DNA of 64,000 bases from Cylindrodendrum hubeiense. Lineage: Eukaryota; Ascomycota; Sordariomycetes; Hypocreales; Nectriaceae. Positions 23,092-35,789 of the stretch are shown in pieces (the stretch's first letter is position 1; every line of letters begins with the position of its first letter). Position numbers and translations under genes: made by a program. The notes beneath the pieces are model-generated. The model saw only the letters and a list, made by a program, of their open reading frames with translations. It did no database searches and was not told the origin of the DNA. The DNA lies in NCBI GenBank assembly GCA_014621425.1, contig JAANBB010000062.1:82517-146516 (forward strand), in the 5' to 3' direction.

Positions 23092-24415
23092 ATGGCTGAA
23101 GCATCTAACGGTAATGAATCTCGAAAGGTCCTCAAAGTCGGAATCATCGGTTTGGGAGAAGTCGCTCAGGTTTGTCTTGAATCTCATGTTATCGAATTTA
23201 TATTCACACGATACTAATAATCTTCCATCCCAGGTATCTCACATTCTCGTGTTGAACAATCTCTCTAGTTATTATCGTATCACGTATATCTGTGATGTGT
23301 CTCAGCAAGCCCTTGAGCACTGTAGCAAGAAGGTTGTTGGAGGAACGCCCAAGACGACGTCAAGTCCCGAAGAACTGATTGCTTCTCCCGATACTGACGT
23401 CGTTGTCATCTGCAATGTCAACGCATTCCATCCTTCACAAGCGATCCTGGCGCTTCAGCACAACAAGTATGTGCTGGTCGAGAAACCGCTCGCATTGAAC
23501 TATCGCGACCTTGATGCTATCATCGCCGCAGAGCAGACCTCGGAGGCGAGGGTCTTTGTAGGATACCAGAGACGATATGCCGAGGCGTTTCTAGATGCCT
23601 TGGAGGAGGTCGGAAGTATGGACAAAATAGAGTACATACGGGTCAGAGGTATGTTTGCAGTTTACCCATATTTTCCACAACAAGCATCTGACACTGGAAA
23701 GATATCATCGGGCAAAACAGCTCGTTTGTCGATCAGTCTGGCACGTTCCCTAAGAAATATACGGACTTCTCAAAAGAAGCCGCTGCAGATATGCACTCGA
23801 CCGAGGAAGAGATGGTCAAGGCAGCACTCATTGACGAATTTGGAGTTGAGGCAACAGATGAGTCAATGACACTGTATAGGTTATTCACAGGGTACGTTGC
23901 GGTACTGACCCACCCCGGTCCGTGAAGTAGAAGCACACATCGCTAACCTTTGACGCTCACCTCCCAGACTTGGCGTTCACGATTTCTCTGCTTTGCGGGA
24001 GATGGTTGGTATGCCCTCACGAGTTATTGGCGCGTCCCTCGGGTTGCCAATTTGGAACGTGCTGTTCCAGTATAAGGGCTTTCCCGTCATGTACGAGTCA
24101 GGCATCATTGATGTCCCCAGGTTCGACTGTCACATCGAGATTTACTCTCGAGAAAAGATCGTGCGCGTTGAGTACGATACCCCATATGTGAAGGGGCTTC
24201 CTGTCACTATGACCATCAGAGAAAAGCTCGATAGTGCCAAGGGCGACGGCTACCAGGAGCGCACGGTTAGGAAGACCTACGAGGATCCTTTCACGCTGGA
24301 GTTTCTGGAGTTCTATCATTGCGCGACGAAGAAGAAGTGCCCAAAAACTTCGGCTGTGGATGCTCGGGAAGACCTGGACTTTATTAAGATGATCATGCAG
24401 GCTTCCTACTCTTGA
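23092..24415 (+). CDS. Gfo/Idh/MocA-family oxidoreductase (second of three)
   Basis: Four exons (23092-23169, 23234-23648, 23702-23891, 23968-24415) give 376 aa. The Rossmann loop is KVGIIGLGEVAQ. DTDVVVICNVNAFHP, VEKPLALN (family VEKP signature) and VFVGYQRRYAEAF follow. The C-terminal half carries GVHDFSALREMVGMPSRV, the conserved His-Asp region of this superfamily. The family dehydrogenates sugars or cyclitols with NAD(P). Similarity to the first oxidoreductase is limited to general family motifs. It shares a promoter with that gene and faces the third oxidoreductase. Confidence 0.88.
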
Positions 24416-25028
24416 TAATTCTTCACTTGAAGTTCTGCGCCTTGGTTCGACTTCGGGTTAAGAAACAAATATAATGAACTTTACCATAATTTAGCATTTA
24501 AACAGAGTTCCCTTTAAGGCTGTTCCTGCTTCTAGTCCATATGAAGTCCGTTATGTGGATTTAAAAGTGTCTTTTTACCTATTTTAACATCAATAGAGAA
24601 TTCATTATGATAGGTAAAATGCTTCCTTGTATATGGGTGGTTCTCTGACGGGAAATCCGCTGGGAAGGAATAATATGGCCTTTTTAGGTCATATCTGCGC
24701 TGGTCAATGTTAGCAATGCACACAGGTTATGCCGAATTTAACCGGGAATGGTATTCCATCGTGTGGTACAACAGCGCCTACCCTACAACATTTGCAATTT
24801 TCGCCTCATCATGGTCCCGGGATCACTACAATGTATGATGTTTCTCTTTGTAACTAATGTGAAGAACACTTTCCTTATCCTATGGAGGCACCGTATGCAT
24901 TTACAGTACGCATTCAAGACATTATTGCCACATTGCATAGACATTTATTTTGAAGCAGAATACATTTGGTCACTTAATTAGCTGCTGTTCTTTCGTACCG
25001 ATATTAATCGGACTCGTACTGAGTGCTT
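24416..25028. other. Intergenic, 3'-3' spacer
   Basis: 613 bp of AT-rich DNA between convergent oxidoreductase genes. Short ORFs here have no coding character. No RNA gene is seen. Confidence 0.5.
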
Positions 25029-26209
25029 TCAGTTTTCAACTATTCCGGTCAGCTGTTGGTGGCGCACCAAAGCATCATCAAACGATGGCAAGCTCTTAAT
25101 GTCGCCATCTGCAATGCTCTCATATACCGCGCCGACGCTTCTGGCCAGAACAGGCAACTCTTCCTGCCACTCTTTCCAACCCCATTGTACCGTTTCAACC
25201 TCATCGGTTGCGAAATCGTGCACTTCTATAGTCACAGGGCCTGAGTATGCACTTGCATGCAATGCTGTCCCATCCTGAGCTATCAAGCGGATCTCTCCTT
25301 TCTCGCCATTTATAGTCCAGACCAAGGCTGGATCACCTTTGAAAGGTTGACCGCGTCTGAATCGGAGGAGCACACTGGCCCCCTCTTGGCTTGTGGCGGA
25401 CTCAGAGAGTGTGCCAACTGTGAACACTAGGTCGGGAACGTCGGACTTGACCGTTTCGATGACCTTGTTCGTTGCGGGGTCGCGGATTCTCACATTGGGC
25501 CTCTGTATCTGAACACGACCCTTGAAGTCGCTGAGTTCGCCCAAGACATACTGCACTTGATCAAACACTACATTTGTTAGAAATATCACGACAAGCATTG
25601 GGATGCGAACTCACGATGTCCAAGGCCGATTGTGACGATATTCCCGCCAATAGCCTTCTCGGTGAAGTACTTCAGCCCTAAAGGCAGCAAGTCACGGTCT
25701 ATTGAGCCGCCTGCCGCATGTATTTCACTGCTCAAAACCCGGCCAATTCGGCTTTGTTGCAATAGCTCGCGAAGCTTGACCACGGGTGGAGCACTGCGAC
25801 CTTGAAGACCGACAATAGTTTTGCTTCCGCTTTCTCTGGCAGATTTGGAGAGGTCTTCTGCATGAGCACTATCTTGGGCGAGAGGCCACTCCACGAATAC
25901 CGTCTTTCCAGCTTTGACGCTGGGCAAGGCGGTGCCGTAATGGACGTCCACTCGAGTGCACACGACCACAAATTCAACGTCGTTGTCCTTAGCCAGTGAT
26001 TCAGGGTCACCATACGCCCTGGTTTCCTTTGGCAGGTTGTAGTGCGCAATGGATTTGCGAGCAGCTTCGACGCTCGAGTTGCAAAGGGCTACAATCTCGT
26101 ATCGGGATCGGCCACGGGCAGACAGCAGATACGGAAGATGTGCGTTGCTAGCCCACGAGGTTTTGGCGGATGCCGAGAGGCCGACAATAGCGGTACGAAT
26201 AGGAGCCAT
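25029..26209 (-). CDS. GAL80-like Gfo/Idh/MocA-family oxidoreductase (third of three)
   Basis: Two exons (26209-25615, 25567-25029) give 377 aa. The N-terminus MAPIRTAIVGLSASAKTSW has the modified NAD(P) loop of the Gal80p/fungal 'oxidoreductase family' group. VEWPLA stands where typical enzymes have EKPL, again as in Gal80-like proteins, so the usual catalytic Lys is replaced by Trp. The joined segment GHLFDQVQYVLGEL is the conserved C-terminal domain region. Yeast Gal80 uses this fold as an NAD(P)-binding repressor rather than an enzyme, but many fungal paralogues are uncharacterised. The function is therefore either an unusual oxidoreductase or a nucleotide-sensing regulator. The start at 26209 is chosen because upstream in-frame residues have no family similarity. 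Confidence 0.85.
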
Positions 26210-27976
26210 CTTGAGGTGCTGGTACTTAATACAGAAAGCAAATGTTCTTGATCTGTGGTTTGTGCAATTGAGGCGGGAGTATCGGTCGCTTATAGGGTCT
26301 TGATTGAGGGGGTAGAATGATGCAATCATGGCATGGGTGATTTCTAATCAAGCATTTGTCATGCGCGCGTGGCTTCAATAACGTCAACCATCGCAATGCG
26401 ACGTGGACTTGTACCCCACTTAGTAGCTCGGAAACATTGTCAGATTGCCGAATGAATTTCGCCCTTTCTGGTTCCAGACTTAAGATCATTCTTATAGAAG
26501 AATTTCCTTTTACTTCCATAACATTTAGCTATATAATGTAAGTTTATTTTATTTGCGGGCCGATAGAAACAAAAGTTGGTACATAGATACCATATTCCTA
26601 CTTACACGAATTAAGTACAGGCTAAAATATAATAATTGTATACAAATCTTGGAATAACAAATTCTAATAAAATGAATTTTATTCAACTGCTGAAAAAAAA
26701 AGGATTCCAGTCAGTGGTTTGTGCATCACTATAACTGTTCTTGAGAAGATTCTGTGCGACTTAGATGGATAAGCTTTGGATAGTCGTAGGGAGTTATGAG
26801 TAGTAGCAGCATTAAGTGCAAACAGAAGAGATTTGGAATTTTAGAACGGTAAGATTTAGCAGCCGGCTACTGAGCTGCATTGGTGTTCCAACCGATACAA
26901 GCTCATGTGTACATAGTAGTTCAACTTATAATTTGGGCCCGTTTGAGACCGTGGATGAGCCCAATCTTCCATACACTACCCTAGATCAAAGAGCCGGATT
27001 TTCCCCGGACTTTTTCACAAAATATTGTTAATATTGTGCTTATGCTGGAGATACTCAGAATTTTGATTATTGTTCGTCAGGGGTCAAGTGTTGGTCTGCC
27101 TTGAACCTGTGGCGTTAGATTTGCCGCATCGGCTTTCACGCAGGAACACTGAGCTGAAAGATCATGGGGCTGAGACGGCCGAATTTAGATAGAACTAGAG
27201 ATAATGAGCAGCTGAAAGAAACGAAGGATACAGTGGAAAAAGTTATGTTTTCGGACTAGGTTGCCGCTACAACTACTGTACAGGTAGGGTATTCAATAGT
27301 CTCGCTCGAAAGGAGTCTAGGTTGGCCGCTACCGATAAGCTCAAATCGTGACCGCAGGCAGAGCAGTGTCTTGACAAGGCCCTGTAGGGCTAATTCGAGT
27401 CTTGTTGTTTCTAATTCAAGATTTTTAACTTGGACGTCTACCGGGATTTGTAGACTTCGTTTTCTTGCGGTTGCGACTCTGGTTGTTGAGGTTATAGAAA
27501 TAGTCGGCAATTGACACCGTTGCCAAGGCGCTAAGTCGTGTGGTTCAGCAATCTCCCCCATGAGCTAAATAGCCGCTGGTGTCCCATTACCCCTGAATTA
27601 TTTGGCCCTGTTGAGATCATTCTCCACTTGGGGCGACTTTAATCGAGACTATTTGTGTTTAAATACGGCACTCCACAACAACAAGTGAAAAATGCACTGT
27701 TCTGATGGCCTCAGTGGTTGAAGGCCGCCATGGCTTTACGCTCTTTCGTATGCTAAGCCTTAGACGTTGTTTACTTAGTCCGTGTGGCTGTTGTGGGCTG
27801 TTTTCATACGAAGCGAGTCGACGATATGCCACGAGGTCTACGCCTGGGCTCAAGTTAGGGGTTGGTTCGTCTCGTCTTAAAGACACTGCCGCGCGCCGTT
27901 AGTTAGCCTATGATTTCGTTCTGACTCGATCGCATTATCAAGTTTCGGAAACCACTGTGTTGGCCCCGGCATCAAA
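26210..27976. other. Gene-poor AT-rich intergenic region
   Basis: 1.77 kb with no ORF that looks coding on either strand. It contains an A-run at about 26692-26701 and low-complexity AT stretches. It is not as strongly TA-biased as the transposon relics at the window edges. Confidence 0.5.
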
Positions 27977-30797
27977 ATGATGACAATCAAGTCTATTGTC
28001 GTTCTTGCTGCATTGAGCTTTACTCAGGTGAATGCTGGTCCTTGCAAAGTTTCCTCGTACGCACTCGACACGACTGGATTTAGTACCCTCAGCGCTGCTA
28101 CATCGGGCTCTGACGCAACCACCCTCACAAATTCCGAAACAGCTGGCTCGAGTACGCTCAGCAGTGCTACGTCAGACTCCGACGCAACCACCCTCACGAG
28201 TTCCGAAACGACTGGCTCCAGTACCCTCAGCTTTGCTACGTCAGACCTTGACACGACTGGTTCCAGTACGCTTCGCGTTGCTACATCAGGCTCCGACACA
28301 AGCACCCTCGCGAGTTCCGAAACGACTGGCCTCTCTACTGCTGAGGCTTCGCCAAGCTGTGTGGATGAGTGTGCTCGTGGGGTTGCGGGAACCAACCTGC
28401 CGCCTGCAGTGAGCGCTACTCGCCTGGCTCAGTGTTTCACCTATCTCAGGTCGACCGAGACACCAGTAGCTTCGTGAGTGCGATGCAAAATCCTTTGCTC
28501 TTCTTTGGCTGACAGTGTATAGAACGGAATATGTCACGGAAACCGAGTACAGCACCTTCATAGAAGGGAGCACGACGACGACAGCTGTCCCTCCCGCAGG
28601 CAGCAGTCTTAAGAAGCGTGTGATACCCGTAACCACACGTTCGCTCCCTACATATGCCGGCGCATGTCCCGAAGAATCAGACTACCGCAGCGCCTGCTTT
28701 TGCATTGGGGCATCGGTCACCACGTACATAGAAGTAGCCGACACCGTCACCTCCACTGTCATTTCTACGTCGGTTCTCACGTTGCCACTCGACAGCCCGT
28801 CACTTGTGCAAACGTCGTCCGTAGAGCTTCCCACCAACGCCGACTGGCTGTCAGACTACGCGTACTACGAAGTCGAACTGCCAACATTCGCGGAAACCGC
28901 GGCCCCAGAGTTCACATTCGCCCCTGCTGAACCGATCGAAAAAGACTGCGTCGTAGATGCGTCCAATTCTGCTGCTGAATTCGTAAGTTGACATCGCCAG
29001 GGAAATATTTAGCTAACATGCCGTCCAGTATCTTCTTGATGGAGGCATTGGTTACTTGATCAATCGAAATGGAAAGCCTGCCCCCCCTGCGGCTCCTACC
29101 ACTGAAGCCGAGGCGATTGAGAGAGGCGATTTCTCAAACTTTAGCCTCTGACTTATCGATTCGAGAAACCTTCGGATGGGCCTTCCGGGTAAGGATACCA
29201 CCGATAATATGACTATCTACCAGTCCGCTGATGTTCTTCCAGTATTTACGACGTGGTTCTAGTCGATGGAAATACAAAACTCTACATTGCGAAAAAGGCT
29301 GATAGTGGAGAGGTTGTGTTCACCACTCAATCCACACACGGAAGCGTCCAAAACAATCTCATCACCACAATCTTCAGTGTCTCTTGTGGTGGAGAGATGG
29401 AAATCGTCGTAGATAATACATCCTACAAGTGGCGATCCACCGACGATGGGTCAGAGCTTATCGTTGCTGATGGAACAAACCACGGGACTATTGTCCTTCT
29501 ACCCAAAGATGCATTTACGCCACTTGAAACAGTGCCGGCACCGACGCCGAAGATGCGTCGAACGTACGCCGCGGAAGGTTCGGCACCACGCTGCCCGAAC
29601 CGTCCGGCAGATATCATTGCTACTCTGAAGTCCGGAGCTCGAGGAAATAACCCTAATGGCTGTGGATCGGACAACGGCATAGGATCATACGTTCCAGACT
29701 GGAATTATGGCACATGTTGTGATGGCCATGACAACTGCTACGACGAGTGCTCAGAGACATTTGAGACTTGCAATGATGTCTTCCTCACGTGCATGAGGGG
29801 GAAATGTAATGAATTATTGGGTAGCATTTGGACGTGGTGGGTATGTATCACTCCATCATCTTTCCCGTTGGACTCTGAACTGACCTGTGATACCTCAGCT
29901 CTGGCCGGCTTGTCGTGGCACGGCTGACTTCTATTACACCGTTGTGAGTGCGAGCCCAGGAGTTGAAGCCTTCAATACGGCGAATCGAGAAAGATGCGAG
30001 TGTACGAAGTGTCAGAAGTCGGTGCCCCCGAAAAAGGCAGGCATTGCCCAGGGCATTTGCAGCGTCAATGGTCAACCCGCCTGTACCATTCTTCGAGGTG
30101 ACGACAACAACAACTGCGGGGGGTGCAACTACTCCTGCCCCTCCAAGACGCACTGTTCCAGCGGAAATTGTGCTTGTAGTGAAGACCGCTGTGGGAATGT
30201 ATGCCTCAGCTTCCTGACGCATCCTCGCAACTGCGGCGGATGCGGTAATGTTTGCTCGAGCGGCTATTGCTATCAAGGTACCTGCTGGGAACCACCCGCG
30301 GTTATAGAGCAATGCTACCCAACAGAAGCTGTCACCAACGGCCAATTTGCTGATCCTTATACTCCATGGACCTCAACCCGCATTTCAGGGATTGGACTTT
30401 CAACCAAGTCCCCTGGTTTAATTTCTTGGAACGTCACCCCAACGCTAAATTTAGGGCGTCTCAATTTGTCCACATCTGCCCCGGGGCCAACTACGAGATC
30501 TCGATTACTATGTCGCGTCCTGACACCTACGCTAATGTTGCTCCTTGTCCCACGAAAATAACGCTAGGTGGTAGAGTAATTGTGGAGAATATTCCAGTGG
30601 TGGATCACTTGGCCCGCTGGATCTACGTTGATCAAGCTTATGGATATGGCCCCTATCAAATTGCTGCATTCAATGTAGGCGATGCGGGCACTTCAAAAGG
30701 AGAGAACTTTGCTCTCAATGCCGAGCTTGTCATTTCTACCACATGTACTGAAACCGGCCGTGTTGGGATCAATTCAGTTAGCATCTATGCTGTTTAA
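27977..30797 (+). pseudogene. Secreted phospholipase-A2-like protein, apparently broken
   Basis: Segments 27977-28473, 28523-28982 and 29029 onward join cleanly and encode a signal peptide, a Ser/Thr-rich repeat tract and a Cys-containing domain. Then an in-frame TGA stops translation at 29149-29151. Family-like coding resumes in another frame from about 29244 to 29840. It includes the phospholipase A2 core CCDGHDNCY (Ca-binding and catalytic His-Asp) in a group-XII-like Cys-rich context. A good intron (29841-29898) leads to a Cys-rich segment with repeated NCGGC words, and then the frame changes again near 30440-30455 before a C-terminal beta-rich domain ending at 30797. No intron choice I tried removes the stop and both shifts while keeping the conserved stretches. 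A 47-nt gap at 30408-30454 with a weak donor could explain the last shift. The gene is either recently inactivated or affected by sequence errors. Confidence 0.6.
28070..28335 (+). repeat. Ser/Thr-rich imperfect coding repeats
   Basis: Four to five imperfect units with the core GSSTLSxATSxSDATTL follow the signal peptide of the phospholipase-A2-like gene. They resemble O-glycosylated stalks of cell-wall or secreted fungal proteins. The DNA units are similar enough to suggest tandem duplication. Confidence 0.8.
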
Positions 30798-33621
30798 TTT
30801 GTCGCACCTTGCAAGGAATTTAATCATGTACATGGTCAATAGATGATTTGGATGATATTTCAGAAGAGGTGTATGGTGCCCGAGAGTCTGTCGCATCCGT
30901 TAATAGAGATCTGAAGAAACAAGCTGGTATTCTTTAGCGAATAATGGGCCTAGGGCTCGTATTAATCCCTCAATATACTAGAAGTCTCGCATAAGTGAAG
31001 AAATTAAGTTTGAGGAGAGAGCCACCAGGCACGGAAATGTGTTTCTGCAGATCCCAAGCTCGAGGCTGCATTCAGGCGTGGCTGAAGACAGCTAGAAGTG
31101 TTGGACCTTAATGTGATAGGCCGGCGAAATGCAGGAAATATCGTCGTAACGTGGTAGAGTCAATGGATGGAACTCATGAGTGTGCAATGTGATGATGCTA
31201 AGAGGTACTCGGGGTTAACTAGCACCGGACTACTAGTTTCGTTAGTCTCTCTTGAAGTGATGGGCTGCTCTACTTATTTATTGGAAGATGGCGCGACTTT
31301 CCCTTATAAAGACAGGTATGTATTTTGTTATGACAATATTAATTCTCGCCAGCACATAATGCTTTTTATATAGATTATTCCGCTAGGAATGAAGTACCTC
31401 TCACATACTTGCGATAATCACTAGTAACATTATGTGCTGTCTGATATACATAAAAATAAAGAAACCTTCCATTATAATTAATGGTACGCCTGATGATAAC
31501 ATTTATTCCATTTCCATGTATTCTCATTGGATCATCGCCCAACTCTTACATGTTATCGTTGTGGGCGAGAATCACGATTGGCAACTTCAGACAAACCTTC
31601 ACTGGTATGCCGCCAAGTACTGTTCATAAATTTGGGTCATTTAGCATGTGGGCCTGGACCCTTGTCTCGGGGCATACTTCGGTCCAAGTCGTCTCATTAG
31701 TGGGGTGAATGATCGTATTCGGCGGATTCGTAATAAGGAATGTGTATCGAGGTGTTCATGTTTGCGCTAGAACGAACTCTGAGCTCTCATTTCTATTGCT
31801 TCGGGCCATGGTGGAATATGTTCCATGACGGCGACGCTGGGGAACAGAGCGCTTTTGTAAAATGAACACGTCAGAGACAACAGAAGTGATATGGTCCCTA
31901 TTCGATTTTGCATTCAACAATGGAGAAGTAGAGACTCCGAAAGGGGATGAAGCCAGAGTACCCATATGTACTAGTGGGGTATTTATGCATATTGACGTGC
32001 CGTATCTGTTGGAGGCCAGCTTAACGCGGCATTTTTTTCGATCAGAACTACAGCTGGACAATAGTTTATGCTTCTACCTAGAATGATTAATAATTGTTAA
32101 ATCGGCATTAGGTGGAGTGCAGCCGATAAGTGAACCCCGTGTCGTGAGAAAGTTCATGCAGCATCAGTCATCAAAGAAACAAAAGAAGCCACTTTATGGA
32201 AGAAACGTGCCAGTTGGGTTGGAAACATGCGACGCTTTCTTCATGTTCAAACATATATCCTTGGACAAAATCGCATGATTTCAACGGTAACGTTTCATTC
32301 AGGCCACGCTTCGCAGACTCTGCTGCATCAAATGACCTTACTAGTCGGGTTTGATCCGTGTTCTTCCATTCATTGATCAATGTTTTTCTTACTTGTCCGG
32401 CAATGGTATAACTGGAGCCACTTGAATATGCCCAATGGGCTCCAAGCGCATGGCCCTTCCGTATAGGAATGCCCTCGGGTGGTAATGTCCCACCCTGGTG
32501 CCCGGATCCCGGATCACCATGTGGTCAAATGTGGCGTGCAGGACGGATGCGATGAAACACTAAATCGTACGGCACAAGGATGAGAATCACATATTCTGCG
32601 GGATTTTCAAGAAGAATTCGGGAGTTGGGCTTATCTTGTTACAGAAGCGCTCCGGGTTCTCTTCGTTACAAGCCCCAGTCATACCAAGCTGCGGACATGG
32701 GAGAAAGAAGTTGATACTTCGCTTTGATGGGCAATGGGACTAATTGGCCTATTGGCATTTCAATTGCATTCACTTGCAGCTTGAGAGAACGGTAAAATGA
32801 ATCTGAGGATGCTTGAGTAATCAAATACAGGGAATTTGACCGCCACTGAAAACAGAAAAGCTACGCGGTTACGCAATGCGTGTGATTGTGAAGATCCACC
32901 TGGGTTCCCTGCTCAAGTGGAAATAAAGGTAAGAACAAACACTTGTGTCCGTTGTTGTGGGGTGGTGGAGATATTTTATCCTGCTGCCTGCTCGGCTCGT
33001 CATAGATCACCCGGGAGTTAAACGCTGCACGAGTTAAATTCTCACTTTTTGTGGGTTCTGCGACGTCATGGACTCATTTAGCTCCTGTTGTTTTGGTGAA
33101 AGCTCACTCGCTGATCGCCATAGTTGAGCCGCGTGCGGCTGAAGACTTTGAAGAATGTCCCGAACGTCGAAGTCGAACAATTCGGAAATGGGATTCTCAA
33201 TCAGACAGGTCTCAGAGTGAGGTGAATGATAGCGACCAGATCAATATTTCATTCCCCGCGAATGCATCCCGCATCTCACCCACAAACGCGGGAAATTGAC
33301 GAGTTTGAGCGGTCTTGCTCCGTAATGGCGCCGCAGATCGGCCGGATAACACGGCTCGTTTGCGGCCGCGATTCTCCACAGGCGCTCCCCATGACGGCCC
33401 CGCGGAATGCCATGTCTCTCACGCTTCTGTGGAAACCGGATGATAGCTAACGTACAGTGATGTCAATGTGGGTTTGTCGCTGGATCGCAGAGCTTTTTTG
33501 CCGCCGACGGCGTTTTCAGGAATTGTCGAGCCGTTAAATATCAACTGTTGACCCGCGAGTAAATGGAGTATTTCCTAAGAGATGGTTTGTACTGCAGATC
33601 AATTGATTCCCCTTTTCGACA
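30798..33621. other. 2.8-kb gene desert
   Basis: No ORF over about 75 codons with coding character, no tRNA and no recognisable transposon domain. Composition is AT-rich to about 32.4 kb, then more mixed towards the MFS promoter. The final about 600 bp probably hold the promoter of the gene at 33622. Confidence 0.5.
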
Positions 33622-35593
33622 ATGCCGACCCATTTCTCAGAAGACCCTCCCCAGGTCATCAATCATGAAGACCTGGAAATTGCCAATGACAGGCTTGAAG
33701 GCTCCGGCAATGACTCCACCCCAGATGTAGTACATGAAGTACGCGGTGGAGGACTGGAAAAGCTCCAGAAGCTTGGGACGCACGACAAATACGAAATCAC
33801 CGAAGATGACTGCTACGAACAGCTTGGCTTCAGCTTCCCATCATGGAAGAAGTGGTATATCCTTACCGTCATCTTCTGGGTGCAGGTCTCAATGAACTTC
33901 AACACATCGCTCTACTCCAACGCCATCCCAGGCATCGCCGAAGAGTTCAGCGTCAGCGAGCAAGCAGCTCGATGCGGTGCCATGATTTTCCTGGTCTTGT
34001 ATGCCTTTGGTTGTGAGCTTTGGGCTCCCTGGTCTGAGGAGTTTGGACGATGGCCTGTCCTTCAGCTCTCTCTGTTCCTCGTCAACATCTTCCAGCTGCC
34101 CGTGGCGCTGGCTCCCAATTTTGCCTCCGTCATGGTCGGTCGAGCTCTCGGTGGCCTGTCTTCCGCCGGTGGCTCCGTGACCCTTGGCATGATTGCAGAT
34201 ATGTGGGAGGCAGACAACCAACAATACGCTGTTGCGTACGTCGTCTTCTCTTCCGTTGGTGGATCCGTGCTAGGACCAATCGTCGGAGGATTCACCGAAG
34301 AATATCTTAACTGGAGGTAAGCTATTTTCTCCTACAATTTCCAGAACAAATACTAATATGATGCTAGATGGTCCATCTGGATTCAGCTCATCCTCGGAGG
34401 GTTCGTGCAAGCAGTCCACTTCTTTACTGTTCCCGAGACTCGCACTACCATTATGATGAACCGAATCGCCAAGAAGCGCAGAACGGAGACCAATGCCAAC
34501 GTCTGGGGACCTGACGAGCTTGTTCCCTTCCGGGATCGCTTCTCAGCAAAGGAAATCATTATCACATGGACGCGCCCATTCAAAATGTTCCTCACCGAGC
34601 CCATCGTCCTCGTACTGTCGCTACTTTCCGGCTTCTCTGATGCCCTTATCTTCATGTTCATTCAGTCATTCGCCCTTGTTTACAAGCAGTGGGGCTTTTC
34701 TACCGTTCAGATTGGCTTGGCATTTATTCCGATTGGAATTGGCTATCTGTTTGCTTGGCTTATGTTTATCCCTGCCATCCGACGAAACATCAAGGAGCGC
34801 GCAGCGAAGCCGAATGATGAGCGGGCTCAGTACGAGTCACGGTTATGGTTTCTCCTGTACACAGTCCCTTGTCTACCGATCGGTCTGATTGGATTTGCCT
34901 GGACCATCCAAGGGCCCCCTATCCATTGGGTTGGTTCTATGATCTTCGCTGGTATTGTTGGTGTCGCCAACTATGCCATCTACATGGCAACCATTGACTA
35001 CATGATCTGTGCCTGTAAGTTCTTTCCTCACCACTTAATTCTCTGTACGCTTTCTGACCTCGAAATTAGATGGACCCTATTCAGCCTCAGCCACCGGTGG
35101 TAATGGATGGGCGCGAGACTTCCTAGCTGGTGTTCTGACTGTGCCTGCCTTGCCATTTTTCCAAAACATCGGGAAGGAAAGCGGTAGGAACTTGGAGTAT
35201 GCGTCGACTATCCTGTTTTGTATATCCTTTGTCCTCGTCGCAGCGGTTTACGCCATCTACTTCAACGGACCCGCTCTTCGTAAGCGTTCGCCGTTCGCCC
35301 AGAAGCTCGCCGTCGCTCGAACCGAACATCAGAACGAAGGTCACCGTGGCAGCATCGCGAATGACAGAAGCGGAAGTAAGTTTTCTGTCTCCTTGAAACT
35401 TGATGCACACAATTCTAACCGGATGATAGGCTCGACTGCCACTCCTGACATGTCAGAGCGACCTGGAACCAACCGCACATACAGCCAGCAACAGCGCTTT
35501 TTCGGCGAGAGTCGTGTGACTCCTAAGGGAACTCCTCGAGGAACCCCTTCGGCGAGCCGTGCCAATAGCATAGCCAACATGTCTAGAAAATGA
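33622..35593 (+). CDS. DHA1-type MFS transporter (polyamine/multidrug, Tpo/Flu1-like)
   Basis: Four exons (33622-34316, 34368-35014, 35070-35375, 35430-35593) give 603 aa. About 90 cytosolic residues precede 12 membrane segments. Family marks are WKKWYILTVIFWVQVSMNFN in TM1, YAFGCELWAPWSEEFGRWPV (motif A region), GRALGGLSSAGGSVTLG, SSVGGSVLGPIVGGF (motif C), and WRWSIWIQLILGG. The C-terminal tail is rich in Ser, Thr and Arg. Relatives export polyamines, fluconazole and other cationic drugs at the plasma membrane. The neighbours do not point to a specific substrate. Confidence 0.9.
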
Positions 35594-35789
35594 AGAACCC
35601 AAGGAGGGTGGAAAAGAATTGGTGGACGTGGTGGTATAGAAGATAGATCGAGCAGTATACCCCGAGCGCGGACATTTAGATTAGAGTATCAATTTACTAG
35701 TGTTAAAACGAAGTCACTATAGAACAATGATGATGCTTGTCACAAATCTGTTCCCCCTTACTTAGTCCTTTCTACTCCTATTGTCAAAG

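Noticed and set aside
29045..29144. Intron ending at TTTAG (29144) to bypass the TGA in the phospholipase-like gene
   Set aside because: The only available donor would remove the well-behaved stretch YLLDGGIGYL and beyond, and it has a poor sequence.
30408..30454. A 47-nt intron to explain the last frame change in the phospholipase-like gene
   Set aside because: The donor GTCCCC is poor and the only branch-like site is too close to the acceptor. It also leaves the stop at 29149 and the first shift unexplained. Kept only as a possibility.
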